From Actinospineispora eucalypti (GTDB lineage: Bacteria > Actinomycetota > Actinomycetes > Mycobacteriales > Pseudonocardiaceae): DNA of 64,000 bases. The stretch covers positions 372,001-436,000 of the forward strand of contig JACHMT010000002.1 of NCBI GenBank assembly GCA_014208095.1, read 5' to 3'. The translations under genes were made by a program, and so were the position numbers. This document shows, in pieces, positions 52,454-61,461 of this stretch. Positions within the stretch are counted from its first letter, which is position 1. Each line of letters starts with the position of its first letter. The notes under the pieces were generated by a model. It did not search any database and was not told where the DNA came from. It saw only the letters and a program-made list of their open reading frames with translations.

Positions 52454-53376
52454 GCCTGGTCGGACGCCGCGCGCGCAGCGGCGCCATCCCGCTGCTGGTG
52501 GTGCTGCTCGGGGTGTTCCTGCTGGCCCGGCTCACCGGCGACCCGACGGCGCTGTACCTGCCGGAGTCGGCCACGCCGGCCCAGCGGGAGCGGTTCGCCG
52601 CCGCCCACGGGCTCGACCAGCCGGTGTGGCGGCAGCTGCTGGACTACCTGGGAGGGGTGTCCCGGCTGGACCTGGGCACCTCGCTGCGCACCGGGGAGTC
52701 GGCGGCCGAGATGGCCCTGCGCGCGTTCCCGGTGACCCTGTCGCTGGCCGCCGTGACCATGGTGCTGGCGGTGCTTGGGGCCGTCGCGCTGGGCAGCTGG
52801 GCGGCCTACCGGCCGAACTCGGGCGCGGACCGCACGTCTTCCTTCCTCACCATGACGGCGGCCAGCGTGCCGGACTTCTGGTTCGCCATCACCGGCGTGT
52901 GGATCTTCGCCGTGGTGTTCGGCCTGCTGCCCACCTCCGGGACGGACAACGGCGTGCTGTCCTGGGTGCTGCCGATCGCCACCCTGATGATCCGGCCGCT
53001 GGGCGTGCTCACCCAGGTGGTGCGCGGCGCCATGGTGTCGGCACTGGCCGCGCCGTACGTGCGCCTGGCCCGGGCCAAGGGGGCCGGCGACCGCCGGGTG
53101 GTAACCCACCACGCGCTGCGCAACGCCGCCGCGCCGGCGCTCACCGTGGCCGGCGACCTGGCGGTTTCCCTGGTGAACGGCGCGGTGATCGTGGAGACGG
53201 TGTTCGGCTGGCCGGGCATCGGCAAGCTCATGATCGACGCCATCCTGCACCGGGACTTCGCGGTGCTCCAGGCGGCGGTGCTGCTCACCGCCGTGACGAT
53301 CTTCGTGCTGAACATCGCGATCGACATCGGCTACGCCCTGCTGGACGCCCGCGTGCGTGACGCGGCGCCGGCGTGA
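52447..53376 (+). CDS. ABC transporter permease (DppB/OppB-like)
   Basis: A 309-residue inner-membrane subunit with about six helices. LARLTGDPTALYLPESATPAQRERFAAAHGLDQPVW (opening quoted in part) is the DppB N-terminal pattern; the EAA loop VRLARAKGAGDRRVVTHHALRNA (about 203-225; key RAKG and HALRNA) contacts the ATPases. GTG at 52447 overlaps the binding-protein stop. In the aldarate setting the cargo may be a sugar acid or oligo-uronide rather than a peptide; this is inference. Confidence 0.88.
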   Translation: MLSLVGRRARSGAIPLLVVLLGVFLLARLTGDPTALYLPESATPAQRERFAAAHGLDQPVWRQLLDYLGGVSRLDLGTSLRTGESAAEMALRAFPVTLSLAAVTMVLAVLGAVALGSWAAYRPNSGADRTSSFLTMTAASVPDFWFAITGVWIFAVVFGLLPTSGTDNGVLSWVLPIATLMIRPLGVLTQVVRGAMVSALAAPYVRLARAKGAGDRRVVTHHALRNAAAPALTVAGDLAVSLVNGAVIVETVFGWPGIGKLMIDAILHRDFAVLQAAVLLTAVTIFVLNIAIDIGYALLDARVRDAAPA

Positions 53377-53386
53377 GGAGCGCTCC

Positions 53387-54352
53387 ATGACCCGAACCCT
53401 GACGCCCGAACCCACCACCACCAGCACCCGTCCGCGAATGCTCCATCTGCTGCTGGCCGACCGGGTCGCGGTGGTGTCCGCGCTGGTCCTGCTGCTCGCC
53501 GCCGGGTGCGCGCTGCTCGGGCCGCCGCTGCTCGGCGAGGCGGCCCAGCGGCAGGACCTGGCGATCGCCCGCCGTCCGCCGCTGAGCCTGGAGCTGGGCT
53601 GGTTCGGCCTGCTCGGCACCGACGCGCTGGGGCGCAGTGTGCTGGCCCGGCTGCTGGTGGCCAGCGCGACCACGTTCTCCGTCGCCCTCCCGACCGTGCT
53701 GCTGGCCATGCTGATCGGCGCTTCCCTCGGGCTGTGGGCCGGCTACCACCGGGGAAGGCGGGAAACCTTCGCGATGCGCGCCGCCGACGTGATCATGAGC
53801 TTCCCCTCGCTGCTACTGGCCGTGGTGGTGCTCTACGTGTTCGCACCCAGCGTGGTCACGATCGTGCTGGTGCTGACCATCACCCGGATCCCGGTGTTCC
53901 TGCGCACCGCCCGCGCGGAGGCCGCCGAGCTGCGTGGGCGCGGGTTCGTGGACGCGGCGCGCACCTTCGGTGCCGGCGGCGGGGCGATCATCCGCCGGCA
54001 CCTGGTACCGATCGCCCTGCCCACCCTGCTTACCGTGGCCACGCTGGACTTCTGCTACATCACGCTGGCCGAGGCCTCGCTCAGCTTCCTGGGTATCGGC
54101 ATCCAGCCGCCGGACGTGAGCTGGGGCCTGATGGTCGCGGACGGGCGCACCTATCTCCGCACCGCATGGTGGCTGTCCTTCTTCCCCGGCGTGGCCATCG
54201 TGCTGACCACGGTGGCCGCGACGGCGCTGTCCGCGTGGGTGCGGCTGGCCACCGACCCCGGGCAGCGCTGGCGGCTGACCAGGCCGGGGCAGTCCCGGGC
54301 GGCGGTGGTGGCCACCGCGACCGCCGAGGTCCAGCCGGAGGTGCGCGGGTGA
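53387..54352 (+). CDS. ABC transporter permease (DppC/OppC-like)
   Basis: A 321-residue DppC-type permease: LGTDALGRSVLARLLVAS (about 74-91) is its signature, followed by LWAGYHRGRRE and the EAA loop AEAAELRGRGFVDAARTFGAG (about 174-194) and LDFCYITLAEASLSFLGIG. ATG at 53387 with GAGGAG; stop overlaps the next ATPase start (GTGA). Confidence 0.9.
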   Translation: MTRTLTPEPTTTSTRPRMLHLLLADRVAVVSALVLLLAAGCALLGPPLLGEAAQRQDLAIARRPPLSLELGWFGLLGTDALGRSVLARLLVASATTFSVALPTVLLAMLIGASLGLWAGYHRGRRETFAMRAADVIMSFPSLLLAVVVLYVFAPSVVTIVLVLTITRIPVFLRTARAEAAELRGRGFVDAARTFGAGGGAIIRRHLVPIALPTLLTVATLDFCYITLAEASLSFLGIGIQPPDVSWGLMVADGRTYLRTAWWLSFFPGVAIVLTTVAATALSAWVRLATDPGQRWRLTRPGQSRAAVVATATAEVQPEVRG

Positions 54353-55347
54353 CCGCCGCTGCCGCCGCCCCTCCCGGCACCGACACGGTGCTCGAGGTCA
54401 GCGGGCTCAGCGTGGACATCGGTGACGTGCGCCCGGTGGACGGGGTCAGCTTCACCGCCCGGCGCGGGGAGACGCTGGCGCTGCTCGGCGAGTCCGGCTG
54501 CGGCAAGTCGATGACCGCCCGAGCCGTGGTCGGGCTGCTGGACCCGGTGGCCAGGGTGGCCGAGGGGCAGGTCCGGCTGGCCGGTGTGGACCTGGTGGCC
54601 GCCGACCGGCGGACCCGGCTGGCCAAGGCGGGGGCGGAGATCGCCATCGTGTTCCAGGACGCGCTCACGGCGCTGAACCCGGTCTACCCGGTGGGAGTGC
54701 AGCTGGCCGAGCCGTTCCGCATCCACCGGGGCATGTCCCGCCGGGAGGCCCGGCGGGCGGCGGTGGAGCTGATGGCCCGGGTGGGCATCCCGGAGCCGGA
54801 GGCGCGGGTGGACGCCTACCCGCACCAGTTCTCCGGCGGCATGCGGCAGCGGTTGCTCATCGCCATGGCGGTGGCCCTGCGCCCGAGCGTGTTGCTGGCC
54901 GACGAGCCGACCACGGCCCTGGACGTGACGGTGCAGGCACAGATCATGCGCCTCCTGCGGGACCTGCGCGCCGAGCACCGGATGGCCGTCGTACTGATCA
55001 CCCACGACCTGGCCCTGGTCGCCGAGGAGGCGGACCGGGTGGCGGTGATGTACGCCGGCCGGGTGGTGGAGACCGGGCCGGTGGACGAGGTGTTCGAGGC
55101 GCCCCGCCACCCGTACACCAAGGGGCTGCTCGAGTCGGTGCCGTCCCGGGGCCGCCGGGGCGAGCCGCTGCGCTCGATCGGCGGCGTTCCCCCGGACCCC
55201 CGCGCGCTGCCTTCCGGTTGCGCCTACCAGGAACGCTGCCCGCTGGTCAGGGACCGGTGCCGGAGCGAACGCCCGCCGCTTTCGCCGGCCGCCGACGGGG
55301 TGCGCCGGTCGGCCTGCTTCTTCGCCGAGGAGGTTTCCCGTGGGTGA
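54349..55347 (+). CDS. ABC transporter ATP-binding protein (DppD-like)
   Basis: A 332-residue ATPase: Walker A GESGCGKS (about 46-53), signature FSGGMRQR (about 162), Walker B VLLADEPTTALD (about 181-192), H-loop THDLAL, and a C-terminal Cys-containing oligopeptide-type extension (GCAYQERCPLVRDRC, about 285-300) typical of DppD/OppD, which may bind an Fe-S cluster. Overlaps its neighbours by 4 and 8 bp. Confidence 0.92.
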   Translation: MTAAAAAPPGTDTVLEVSGLSVDIGDVRPVDGVSFTARRGETLALLGESGCGKSMTARAVVGLLDPVARVAEGQVRLAGVDLVAADRRTRLAKAGAEIAIVFQDALTALNPVYPVGVQLAEPFRIHRGMSRREARRAAVELMARVGIPEPEARVDAYPHQFSGGMRQRLLIAMAVALRPSVLLADEPTTALDVTVQAQIMRLLRDLRAEHRMAVVLITHDLALVAEEADRVAVMYAGRVVETGPVDEVFEAPRHPYTKGLLESVPSRGRRGEPLRSIGGVPPDPRALPSGCAYQERCPLVRDRCRSERPPLSPAADGVRRSACFFAEEVSRG

Positions 55348-56302
55348 GCCGTTGCTGGACGTCTCGGACGTGCGCAAGAGCTTCCCGGTGCGCGGTGGCC
55401 GGGTGCGCGCGTTGGACGGGGTGAGCCTCCGGCTGGGCCGGGGCGAGACGCTCGGCCTGGTGGGGGAGTCCGGCTGCGGGAAGTCCACGCTGGCCCGCAC
55501 GCTGTTGCTGCTGGAGCGGCCCGACTCGGGCAGCGTCCGGTTCGACGGCACCGACCCGTTCGCGCTGTCCGGGAAGCAGCTGCTGGACTGGCGGCGCCGG
55601 GTGCAGATGGTCTTCCAGGATCCGTTCGGCTCGCTCAACGCCCGGATGACGGCGGGGGAGATCATCGCCGAGCCCTGGCGCACCCACCGCTCGCTTCACC
55701 GGACCGCTCGGGACCGGGCGGCCCGCGTGCGGGAGTTGCTGGATCTGGTCGGGCTGCGGGCGGGGGACGCCGACCGGCACCCGGAGGAGTTCTCCGGCGG
55801 CCAACGCCAGCGCATCGGGATCGCCCGGGCGCTGGCGCTGAACCCGGATGTGGTGGTGTGCGACGAACCGGTGTCCGCCCTGGACCTGTCGGTGCAGGCG
55901 CAGGTGCTGAACCTGCTGGCCGAGCTGCGGGCCCGGCTGGGCGTCTCCTACCTGTTCATCTCCCACGACCTGTCCGTGGTGCGGCACGTCGCGGACCGGG
56001 TGGTGGTCATGTACCTGGGCCGGATCGTGGAACGCGGGACGGTGGACCAGGTGCTGGAACGCCCGCGCCACCCGTACACGGCCGCACTGGTGTCCGCCGC
56101 GCCGACCCTGGACCGGACCGCCCGCGCGGAGCGGATCGTGCTCGACGGGGAGCTGCCGTCACCACTGCGCCCGCCGTCCGGCTGTGGCTTCCGTACCCGG
56201 TGCTGGCGGGCCACCGACGAGTGCGCGGAGAAGGCACCGCCGGAGGTTCACGGTGCGGAGTGCTACCACCCGCTGCGCACCGAGCTGACCGGCGTTTCGT
56301 GA
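55340..56302 (+). CDS. ABC transporter ATP-binding protein (DppF-like)
   Basis: A 320-residue ATPase: KSFPVRGGRVRALDGVSL, Walker A GESGCGKST (about 42-50), QMVFQDPFGSLNARMT (Q-loop), FSGGQRQRIGIARAL (about 152), Walker B VVVCDEPVSALD and a C-terminal CGFRTRCWRATDEC extension. Partner of the preceding ATPase. GTG at 55340; GTGA overlap with the TauE-like gene suggests that one too is part of the operon. Confidence 0.92.
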   Translation: MGEPLLDVSDVRKSFPVRGGRVRALDGVSLRLGRGETLGLVGESGCGKSTLARTLLLLERPDSGSVRFDGTDPFALSGKQLLDWRRRVQMVFQDPFGSLNARMTAGEIIAEPWRTHRSLHRTARDRAARVRELLDLVGLRAGDADRHPEEFSGGQRQRIGIARALALNPDVVVCDEPVSALDLSVQAQVLNLLAELRARLGVSYLFISHDLSVVRHVADRVVVMYLGRIVERGTVDQVLERPRHPYTAALVSAAPTLDRTARAERIVLDGELPSPLRPPSGCGFRTRCWRATDECAEKAPPEVHGAECYHPLRTELTGVS

Positions 56303-57030
56303 CCGGGGTCAGCACGCTCGGCTTCCTGGTGATCGCGCTGGCCGTGCTGCTGGCGGCCTGCCTGCAGGCGTGCATCGGCTTCGGCATGGGCATGCTGGCC
56401 GCGCCGGTGGTCGCGCTGATCGACCCCGGTTTGGTGCCCGGCGCGATGATCATGCTGGCCGCCTCGGTGACCCTGCTGGTCACCGTGCGCGAGCGCGCCC
56501 ACGTGGACCTTCGCGGCACCGGTTGGGCGCTGCTCGGCCGGCTGCCCGGCACCGCCGCCGGCAGCCTGCTGGTGGCCGTGCTGCCGGAGCGAGGGCTGGC
56601 ACTCATGTTGGCCGGGGTGGTGCTGGTCGGCGTGGTACTCACCTCGCTGGGGTGGGCCCCGGAGCCGCGTCGCCCAGCACTGGTGCTGGCCGGGGCCACC
56701 TCGGGCCTCCTGGGCACCGCGACGGCGATCGGCGGGCCGCCGATGGCGCTGGTCTGGCAGCGCTCGGTGGGGGCGAGGCTGCGCGGCACGATGAGCGGCT
56801 TCTTCCTGGTCGGCTCGGTGCTCTCCGTTGCCGGGCTCTCCTTGGCCGGCGCCGTCGACCGGCACACCCTGGTGGGCACCGCCTGGCTGCTGCCGGCCGT
56901 ACTCCTGGGCTACGCGCTGTCCCGCGCGGTGAACCGGTTGCTGGACGCCCGCCGGCTGCGCCTGACCGCGATCACCGTGTCCTCGTTCGGCGCGGTGCTG
57001 CTGATCGGCAAGCAGCTACTCGACCTCTGA
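56299..57030 (+). CDS. TauE/SafE-family membrane transporter
   Basis: A 243-residue protein with about seven or eight transmembrane stretches and the two-repeat TauE/SafE (DUF81) pattern: LLAACLQACIGFGMGMLAAPV (repeat 1, split: LLAACLQACIGFG/MGMLAAPV, about 12-32) and SGLLGTATAIGGPPMALVWQ (repeat 2, about 134-153). The family moves small anions such as sulfite, sulfoacetate or organic acids. Translationally coupled to dppF-like, so it may export or import an acid in the same pathway. Convergent 15-bp overlap with the GntR gene. Confidence 0.8.
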   Translation: MTGVSTLGFLVIALAVLLAACLQACIGFGMGMLAAPVVALIDPGLVPGAMIMLAASVTLLVTVRERAHVDLRGTGWALLGRLPGTAAGSLLVAVLPERGLALMLAGVVLVGVVLTSLGWAPEPRRPALVLAGATSGLLGTATAIGGPPMALVWQRSVGARLRGTMSGFFLVGSVLSVAGLSLAGAVDRHTLVGTAWLLPAVLLGYALSRAVNRLLDARRLRLTAITVSSFGAVLLIGKQLLDL

Positions 57031-57678
57031 CAGCCGGGCCCGGCTGTTGCCCAGGTGCACCCGCATGGCCGCCCTGGCCCCCTCCGGGTCCCGCCGTTCG
57101 ACGGCCGCGTAGACGTCCCGGTGCTCGGCCGCCACCCGGGCGAACCGCTCCGGCCCCGGATCCAAGCGGTACCCGGGCACCACGATCAGCCCCGGGCCGA
57201 ACGAGGCCAGCAGGTCCACGAAGTACCGGTTGCCGCTGGCCAGGGCCACGCGCCGGTGGAACCTCAGGTCGGCCTGCACGGCCGCACCCGGGTTGCCGGC
57301 GGCGGCGGTGAACTCGTCCAGTGCCTCCCGCAGGTCGGCCAGCTGGGCCTCGGTGCGGCGCACGGCGGCCAGCGCGGCCGCCTCGGTCTCACAGCCGATG
57401 CGCAGCTCGATCAGCTCCAGCACCGCCTCCAGGCTCAGCTCGCCGGCCACCTCGAACCGGGTGGAGCTGGGTTGGGCCAGCACGAAGGAGCCCGCGCCGT
57501 GCCGGGTCTGCACCAGGCCGGACGCCTGCAGCCGGGAGATCGCCTCGCGCACCACGGTCCGGCTGACCCCGTAGGCCTCCACCAGGCTGCCCTCGGTGGG
57601 CAGTTTCTCGCCCGGCCGGATCACGCCTTCCCTGATCCGCGCGGTGAGCCGCTCCACCAGCTCCTGGGTGCGGCTCAC
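57016..57678 (-). CDS. GntR-family regulator (FadR subfamily, FCD domain)
   Basis: A 220-residue regulator: winged helix RPGEKLPTEGSLVEAYGVSR, TVVREAISRLQASGLVQTRHGAGSFV (about 22-67, quoted in part), then an FCD domain with metal His residues in DLRFHRRVALASGNRYF (about 138-154), AEHRDVYAAVE and MRVHLGNSR. GTG at 57678 overlaps the stop of the dehydratase gene, so the two form an operon, and the regulator probably binds the dyads at 58804-58835 in its promoter. An aldarate or its dehydration product is the likely effector. Confidence 0.88.
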   Translation of the reverse strand: MSRTQELVERLTARIREGVIRPGEKLPTEGSLVEAYGVSRTVVREAISRLQASGLVQTRHGAGSFVLAQPSSTRFEVAGELSLEAVLELIELRIGCETEAAALAAVRRTEAQLADLREALDEFTAAAGNPGAAVQADLRFHRRVALASGNRYFVDLLASFGPGLIVVPGYRLDPGPERFARVAAEHRDVYAAVERRDPEGARAAMRVHLGNSRARLSEVE

Positions 57679-58799
57679 CCGGTGACCTCGTAGCTGTCCG
57701 TGGTCCACCCCGCCACCCGGTCGCTCAACGTGAGGCCCAGCCCCGGCCGGTCGGGCACCCGCATCCACCCGCCGGCGATCTCCAGGCGCTCGTTGAACAG
57801 CGGCTCCAGCCACTCGAAGTGCTCCACCCACGGCTCGCCCGGGTACGCGGCGGCGAGGTGCAGGTGCAGCTCCATGGCGAAGTGCGGGGCCAGTGCCAGC
57901 CGGTGGTGCTCGGCCAGCGCGGCGAGCTTGAGGAACTGGGTGATCCCGCCGATCCTCGGCGCGTCCGGCTGCAGCACGTCGGGCCCGCCCGCGTCGATCA
58001 GGGCCGCGTGCTCGGCCACGCTGGTGAGCATCTCGCCGGTGGCGACCGGGGTGTCCAGTGCCCTGGCCAGCGCCGCGTGGCCGGCGTGGTCGTACGCGTC
58101 CAGCGGCTCCTCGATCCACACCAGGCCGAACCGGTCCAGCGCCCGGCCGAGGCGCCGCGCGGTGGGCCGGTCCCACTGCTGGTTGGCGTCCGCCATCAGC
58201 GGAAACCCGTCGCCCAGGTGCTCACGGACCGCCGCCACCCGCTTCAGGTCCACCGCCGCGTCCGGGTGTCCCACCTTCAGCTTGATGCCCCCGATGCCGC
58301 GCTCCCTCGCCTCATCGGCGTTCTCCAGCACCTGCTCGATCGGCGTGTGCAGGAACCCGCCGGAGGTGTTGTAGCAGCGCACCTCCTCGCGGTGGGCGCC
58401 CAGCAACTTGGCCAGCGGTAGGCCGGCGCGCTTGGCCTTCAGGTCCCACAGCGCCACGTCCAGCGCGGCAATGGCCTGGGTGGCCAGGCCGCTCCGCCCG
58501 ACCGAGGCGCCGGCCCAGACCAGCTTGTCCCAAAGCCGGGAGATGTCGTTCGGGTCCTCGCCGAGTAGTTCCGGCGCGATCTCCCGGGCGTGGGCGTACT
58601 GGCCGGGCCCGCCGGCCCGCTTGGAGTACCCGAACCCGAGCCCCGCGTAGCCCGCTTCGGTGTCGATCCGGGCGAACAGCATGGCCACCTCGGTCATCGG
58701 CCGCTGGCGACCGGTCAGCACCTTGGCGTCGCTGATCGGGGTGTCGAGCGGGAGACGCACCGAGTCGATGCGGATCCTGGCTATGCGGTCGGTCGGCAT
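57675..58799 (-). CDS. Galactarate/L-talarate dehydratase-like enolase-superfamily enzyme
   Basis: A 374-residue mandelate-racemase-group enolase. IKLKVGHPDAAVDL (KxK at about 163-165), metal ligands Asp in LMADANQQWDRP (about 192) and Glu in VWIEEPLDAYDH (about 218), Glu in VATGEMLTSVAEH (about 244) and the general-base His in LALAPHFAMELHLHLAAAYPG (quoted in part: APHFAMELHLHL, about 293) are all present. The MELHLHLAAAYPGEPWVEHFEW ending follows TalrD/GalrD enzymes, which make 5-keto-4-deoxyglucarate from galactarate. That product fits the KdgD encoded 7 kb away. Confidence 0.83.
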   Translation of the reverse strand: MPTDRIARIRIDSVRLPLDTPISDAKVLTGRQRPMTEVAMLFARIDTEAGYAGLGFGYSKRAGGPGQYAHAREIAPELLGEDPNDISRLWDKLVWAGASVGRSGLATQAIAALDVALWDLKAKRAGLPLAKLLGAHREEVRCYNTSGGFLHTPIEQVLENADEARERGIGGIKLKVGHPDAAVDLKRVAAVREHLGDGFPLMADANQQWDRPTARRLGRALDRFGLVWIEEPLDAYDHAGHAALARALDTPVATGEMLTSVAEHAALIDAGGPDVLQPDAPRIGGITQFLKLAALAEHHRLALAPHFAMELHLHLAAAYPGEPWVEHFEWLEPLFNERLEIAGGWMRVPDRPGLGLTLSDRVAGWTTDSYEVTG

Positions 58800-58803
58800 C
58801 CAG

Positions 58804-58835
58804 TCATCGTATGAGTCGGTGAGTTATCGTACAAC
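58804..58835 (-). promoter_or_regulatory. Probable GntR operators of the dehydratase/GntR operon
   Basis: TCAT-CGT-ATGA (58804-58814) is a perfect 11-base dyad, and GTTATCGTACAAC (58823-58835) is a near-palindrome; both share ATCGTA with 19-bp spacing. They lie immediately upstream of the dehydratase start and fit a FadR-subfamily regulator. Confidence 0.5.
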
Positions 58836-58855
58836 TTGGGTTGTGGTCGAGTTTC

Positions 58856-59223
58856 AAAGACGGCCTGGACGGCGGGGTTGCGCGGTCTTCCGTGGCTTGA
58901 CTGGCGCCTGTTGCGTTGCGTTGGCGCCGCCTAAGATCCACATCTTCCGACGAGGGTGCGAGGCCGTGCCTCTCACGCTCCGTGACGCCGAGCGTCTGTA
59001 GCGGGGCCGCATTCCCGGCGATGTGCGTCGACATCCACACCAGCGGGGTGTCGACCTTGATCAAACCCCGCTGACGTGGATCTCGTGAGCGCGAACCGCC
59101 CGACTCCAGAGCCGAATCGCTACGGAGAGTAACGGGCGCGCGAATCGCGCCGGGTCACACGCAACAGGCGACACTCAAGCCACGGAAGACCGCCCAACCG
59201 CGCCCGTCCAAGCCGTCCTTAAA
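58856..59223. repeat. Intergenic repeat family, copy C, with about 60-bp terminal inverted repeats
   Basis: The left end (58856-58917: AAAGACGGCCTGGACGG..., GCGGTCTTCCGTGGCTTGA, GCCTGTTGCGT) is repeated inverted at 59159-59223 (ACGCAACAGGCG, TCAAGCCACGGAAGACCGC, CCGTCCAAGCCGTCCTT). The inside has a 9-bp stem CAGCGGGGT/ACCCCGCTG (59040-59072) and a GTCGACATC...GTGGATC hairpin resembling copy B. No open frame for a transposase, so it is MITE-like or a structural RNA/DNA element. Confidence 0.8.
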
Positions 59224-59235
59224 ACCCGGCCACGC

Positions 59236-60045
59236 TCAAAAGCCGAGCATCGCATCGCTGGGCGAGGTGAGATCCACCGGAGCCATCCGCTCGATCTCCA
59301 ACCGCGTCCGCCGCAACGCCGCCACCAGCACCTCCACCCGCCCATCGTCGAGGCTCGCCGCCGGAACCGAGCAGCTGATCGCGTCCATCGCGGGACTGGT
59401 GTACCGCAGCGCGAACCCGAAGCATTTCACTCCGGCGTAGTTCTCCTCGTTGTCCACCGCGTACCCACGCTCGCGGGTCAGCTCCAGGTCACGGACCAGG
59501 GCCTCCGGGTCGACCAAGGTGTTCGGCGTCAGCGGCGTCCACTCCTCGGGGATGTGCGCCTCGATGCCCGTGTCCAGGCGCTCGGCCAACAGCGACTTGC
59601 CCATTGCCGTGCTGAACGCCGGCAGGCGGCGGCCCACCCGGCTGAACGGCCGGATGTACTTGGTGGACTCCTTGGTGGCCAGGTAGACGATGTCGCCCCG
59701 GTCGATCCGGCCGAAGTGGATGGTCTCGTTCAGCTCGGCGCTCAGCTCGTTGATGTGCGGCTGCACGATGCGCAGGTACGGGTCGGTGTCCAGGTAGGTC
59801 GTGCCGGCCAGCAGCGCCCGGATGCCGATGCTGTACTGGGTGCCGGTGGGGTCGGCGCGCACCCAGCCGCGCTCGACCAGGGTGCGGATCAACGCGTAGA
59901 CGCTGCTGCGGGGCGCGCCGAGGGCCTCGCTCAGCTCGCGGAGCCGGGCCGGCCGGTTCTGCCGGGAGGCGAGGAGCTCCAACAGGTCCACCGCGCGGGC
60001 GGCGGACTTGACGCCTCGGACACCGCTCTCGCGTTCGCTCTCCAC
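59236..60045 (-). CDS. IclR-family transcriptional regulator of aldarate genes
   Basis: A 269-residue regulator (from GTG 60045; another GTG at 60084 adds 13 residues, and neither has a good ribosome-binding site, suggesting a leaderless message). VKSAARAVDLLELLAS, then LRELSEALGAPRSSVYALIRTL (split LRELSEALGAPR/SSVYALIRTL; HTH about 32-53), followed by the IclR effector domain (FSRVGRRLPAFSTAMGKSLLA, about 125; YTSPAMDAISCSVPAASL, about 222). Divergent from gudD across an operator-like site found also before kdgD and the ABC operon; it is the best candidate regulator of all three. Confidence 0.9.
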   Translation of the reverse strand: MESERESGVRGVKSAARAVDLLELLASRQNRPARLRELSEALGAPRSSVYALIRTLVERGWVRADPTGTQYSIGIRALLAGTTYLDTDPYLRIVQPHINELSAELNETIHFGRIDRGDIVYLATKESTKYIRPFSRVGRRLPAFSTAMGKSLLAERLDTGIEAHIPEEWTPLTPNTLVDPEALVRDLELTRERGYAVDNEENYAGVKCFGFALRYTSPAMDAISCSVPAASLDDGRVEVLVAALRRTRLEIERMAPVDLTSPSDAMLGF

Positions 60046-60095
60046 GGTTGACAGCTTACCAATCAGCAAGAAAGACTGCTCCACACAGGGCGAGT

Positions 60096-60111
60096 GTCTA
60101 CATACGGAGAC
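60096..60111. promoter_or_regulatory. IclR-type operator before gudD
   Basis: GTCTACATACGGAGAC matches GTCCACATATGTGGAC (50844-50859) at 12 of 16 positions and keeps the GTCT/AGAC outer arms. It lies between the divergent iclR and gudD genes. Confidence 0.65.
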
Positions 60112-60152
60112 AAGCTTCCCGTCACGTATGCGGCCCGAGTGAGGAGACGACG

Positions 60153-61442
60153 TTGTCGCGTCCGCTGCCGAAAATTGTCCGTGCCACGGTCACCCCGATC
60201 CTGATCGGCGACCCCCCGCTGCTCAACGTGCTCGGCGTGCACCAGCCGTACACCCCGCGTGCCATCGTGGAGCTGGAGACCGACGCCGGCGCCACCGGCA
60301 TCGGCGAGACCTACGGCGACTCGGAGTACCTGGAGGTGGCCAACGCGCTGGCCGCCGCCCTGCCGGGACGGCCGCTCACCGCGCTGAACGGCCTGCACGA
60401 CCTGGCCTACCAGTCCGCCGCGCTGACCACCGACACCGGCAAGGAGTTCGACCCGGCCGGCCTGCGCGGCCGGCGAACCAACGAGAAGCTGGTGCGCAGC
60501 GTGGTCTCCGCGTTCGAGGTGGCCAGCCTGGACGCGCTGGGCCGGACCCTGGACCTGCCGGTGCACGCGCTGCTCGGCGGCAAGATCCGGGACCGGGTGG
60601 AGTACAGCGGCTACCTGTTCTACCGCTGGGCCGAGCACCCGGTGCCGGACGCGCCGACCGACGACTGGGGCGATGCGCTGGACCCGGAGGGCGTGGTCCG
60701 CCAGGCGCGCCGGTTCGCCGATGACTACGGCTTCCGCTCGTTCAAGCTCAAGGGCGGCGTGTTCGACCCGGACCAGGAGATCGAGGCGATCAAGGCGCTG
60801 GCCAAGGCGTTCCCGGACCACCCGCTGCGGCTGGACCCGAACGGCGGCTGGTCGGTGGAGACCAGCGTGCGGGTGGCCGGCGAGCTGCACGGGTTGCTGG
60901 AGTACATGGAGGACCCGACCACCGGCATCGACGGCATGGCCGAGGTGCACCGCCGCACCGGCGCACTGATGGCCACCAACATGTGCGTGACCACCTTCGC
61001 GGAGATCCCCGAGGCGTTCGCCAAACGGGCCGTGCAGGTGGTGCTCTCCGACCACCACTACTGGGGCGGGCTCACCGCGACCCGCGAGCTGGCCGCGATC
61101 TGCCGCACCCACGGGGTGTCGCTGTCCATGCACTCGAACACCCACCTGGGCATCAGCCTGGCCGCGATGACCCACGTGGCCAGCGTGGTGCCGAACCTGG
61201 AGTACGCCTGCGACAGCCACCGCCCGTGGCAGACCGAGGACGTGATCACCGAGTCGCACCGGTTCGTGGACGGCGCACTGACCGTCGGCGACGAACCCGG
61301 CCTCGGCGTGGAACTGGACCGCGACGCGCTGGCCGCGCTGCACGAGCGGTGGGTCCGGCTGGGCGTGCGCGACCGCGACGACGTGGCCGCGATGGTCAAG
61401 GCCGACCCCACCTGGACCCAACCCGCGCTGCCTCGCTGGTAG
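60153..61442 (+). CDS. gudD: Glucarate dehydratase
   Basis: A 429-residue enolase-superfamily enzyme: glucarate to 5-keto-4-deoxyglucarate. TTG start at 60153 with GAGGAG seven bases upstream. Key positions: FRSFKLKGGVFDP (KxK about 203), metal Asp in LRLDPNGGWSVE (about 230), Glu in YMEDPTTGIDGM (about 254), Asn in MATNMCVTTF (about 276), Asp in VVLSDHHYWGGLT (about 302) and the base His in SMHSNTHLGISLAAMTHV (about 330). Divergent from iclR; the tct genes follow 19 bp downstream, so substrate uptake and first step share an operon. Confidence 0.94.
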   Translation: MSRPLPKIVRATVTPILIGDPPLLNVLGVHQPYTPRAIVELETDAGATGIGETYGDSEYLEVANALAAALPGRPLTALNGLHDLAYQSAALTTDTGKEFDPAGLRGRRTNEKLVRSVVSAFEVASLDALGRTLDLPVHALLGGKIRDRVEYSGYLFYRWAEHPVPDAPTDDWGDALDPEGVVRQARRFADDYGFRSFKLKGGVFDPDQEIEAIKALAKAFPDHPLRLDPNGGWSVETSVRVAGELHGLLEYMEDPTTGIDGMAEVHRRTGALMATNMCVTTFAEIPEAFAKRAVQVVLSDHHYWGGLTATRELAAICRTHGVSLSMHSNTHLGISLAAMTHVASVVPNLEYACDSHRPWQTEDVITESHRFVDGALTVGDEPGLGVELDRDALAALHERWVRLGVRDRDDVAAMVKADPTWTQPALPRW

Positions 61443-61461
61443 CGGCCCCGCTGGAGGAACC

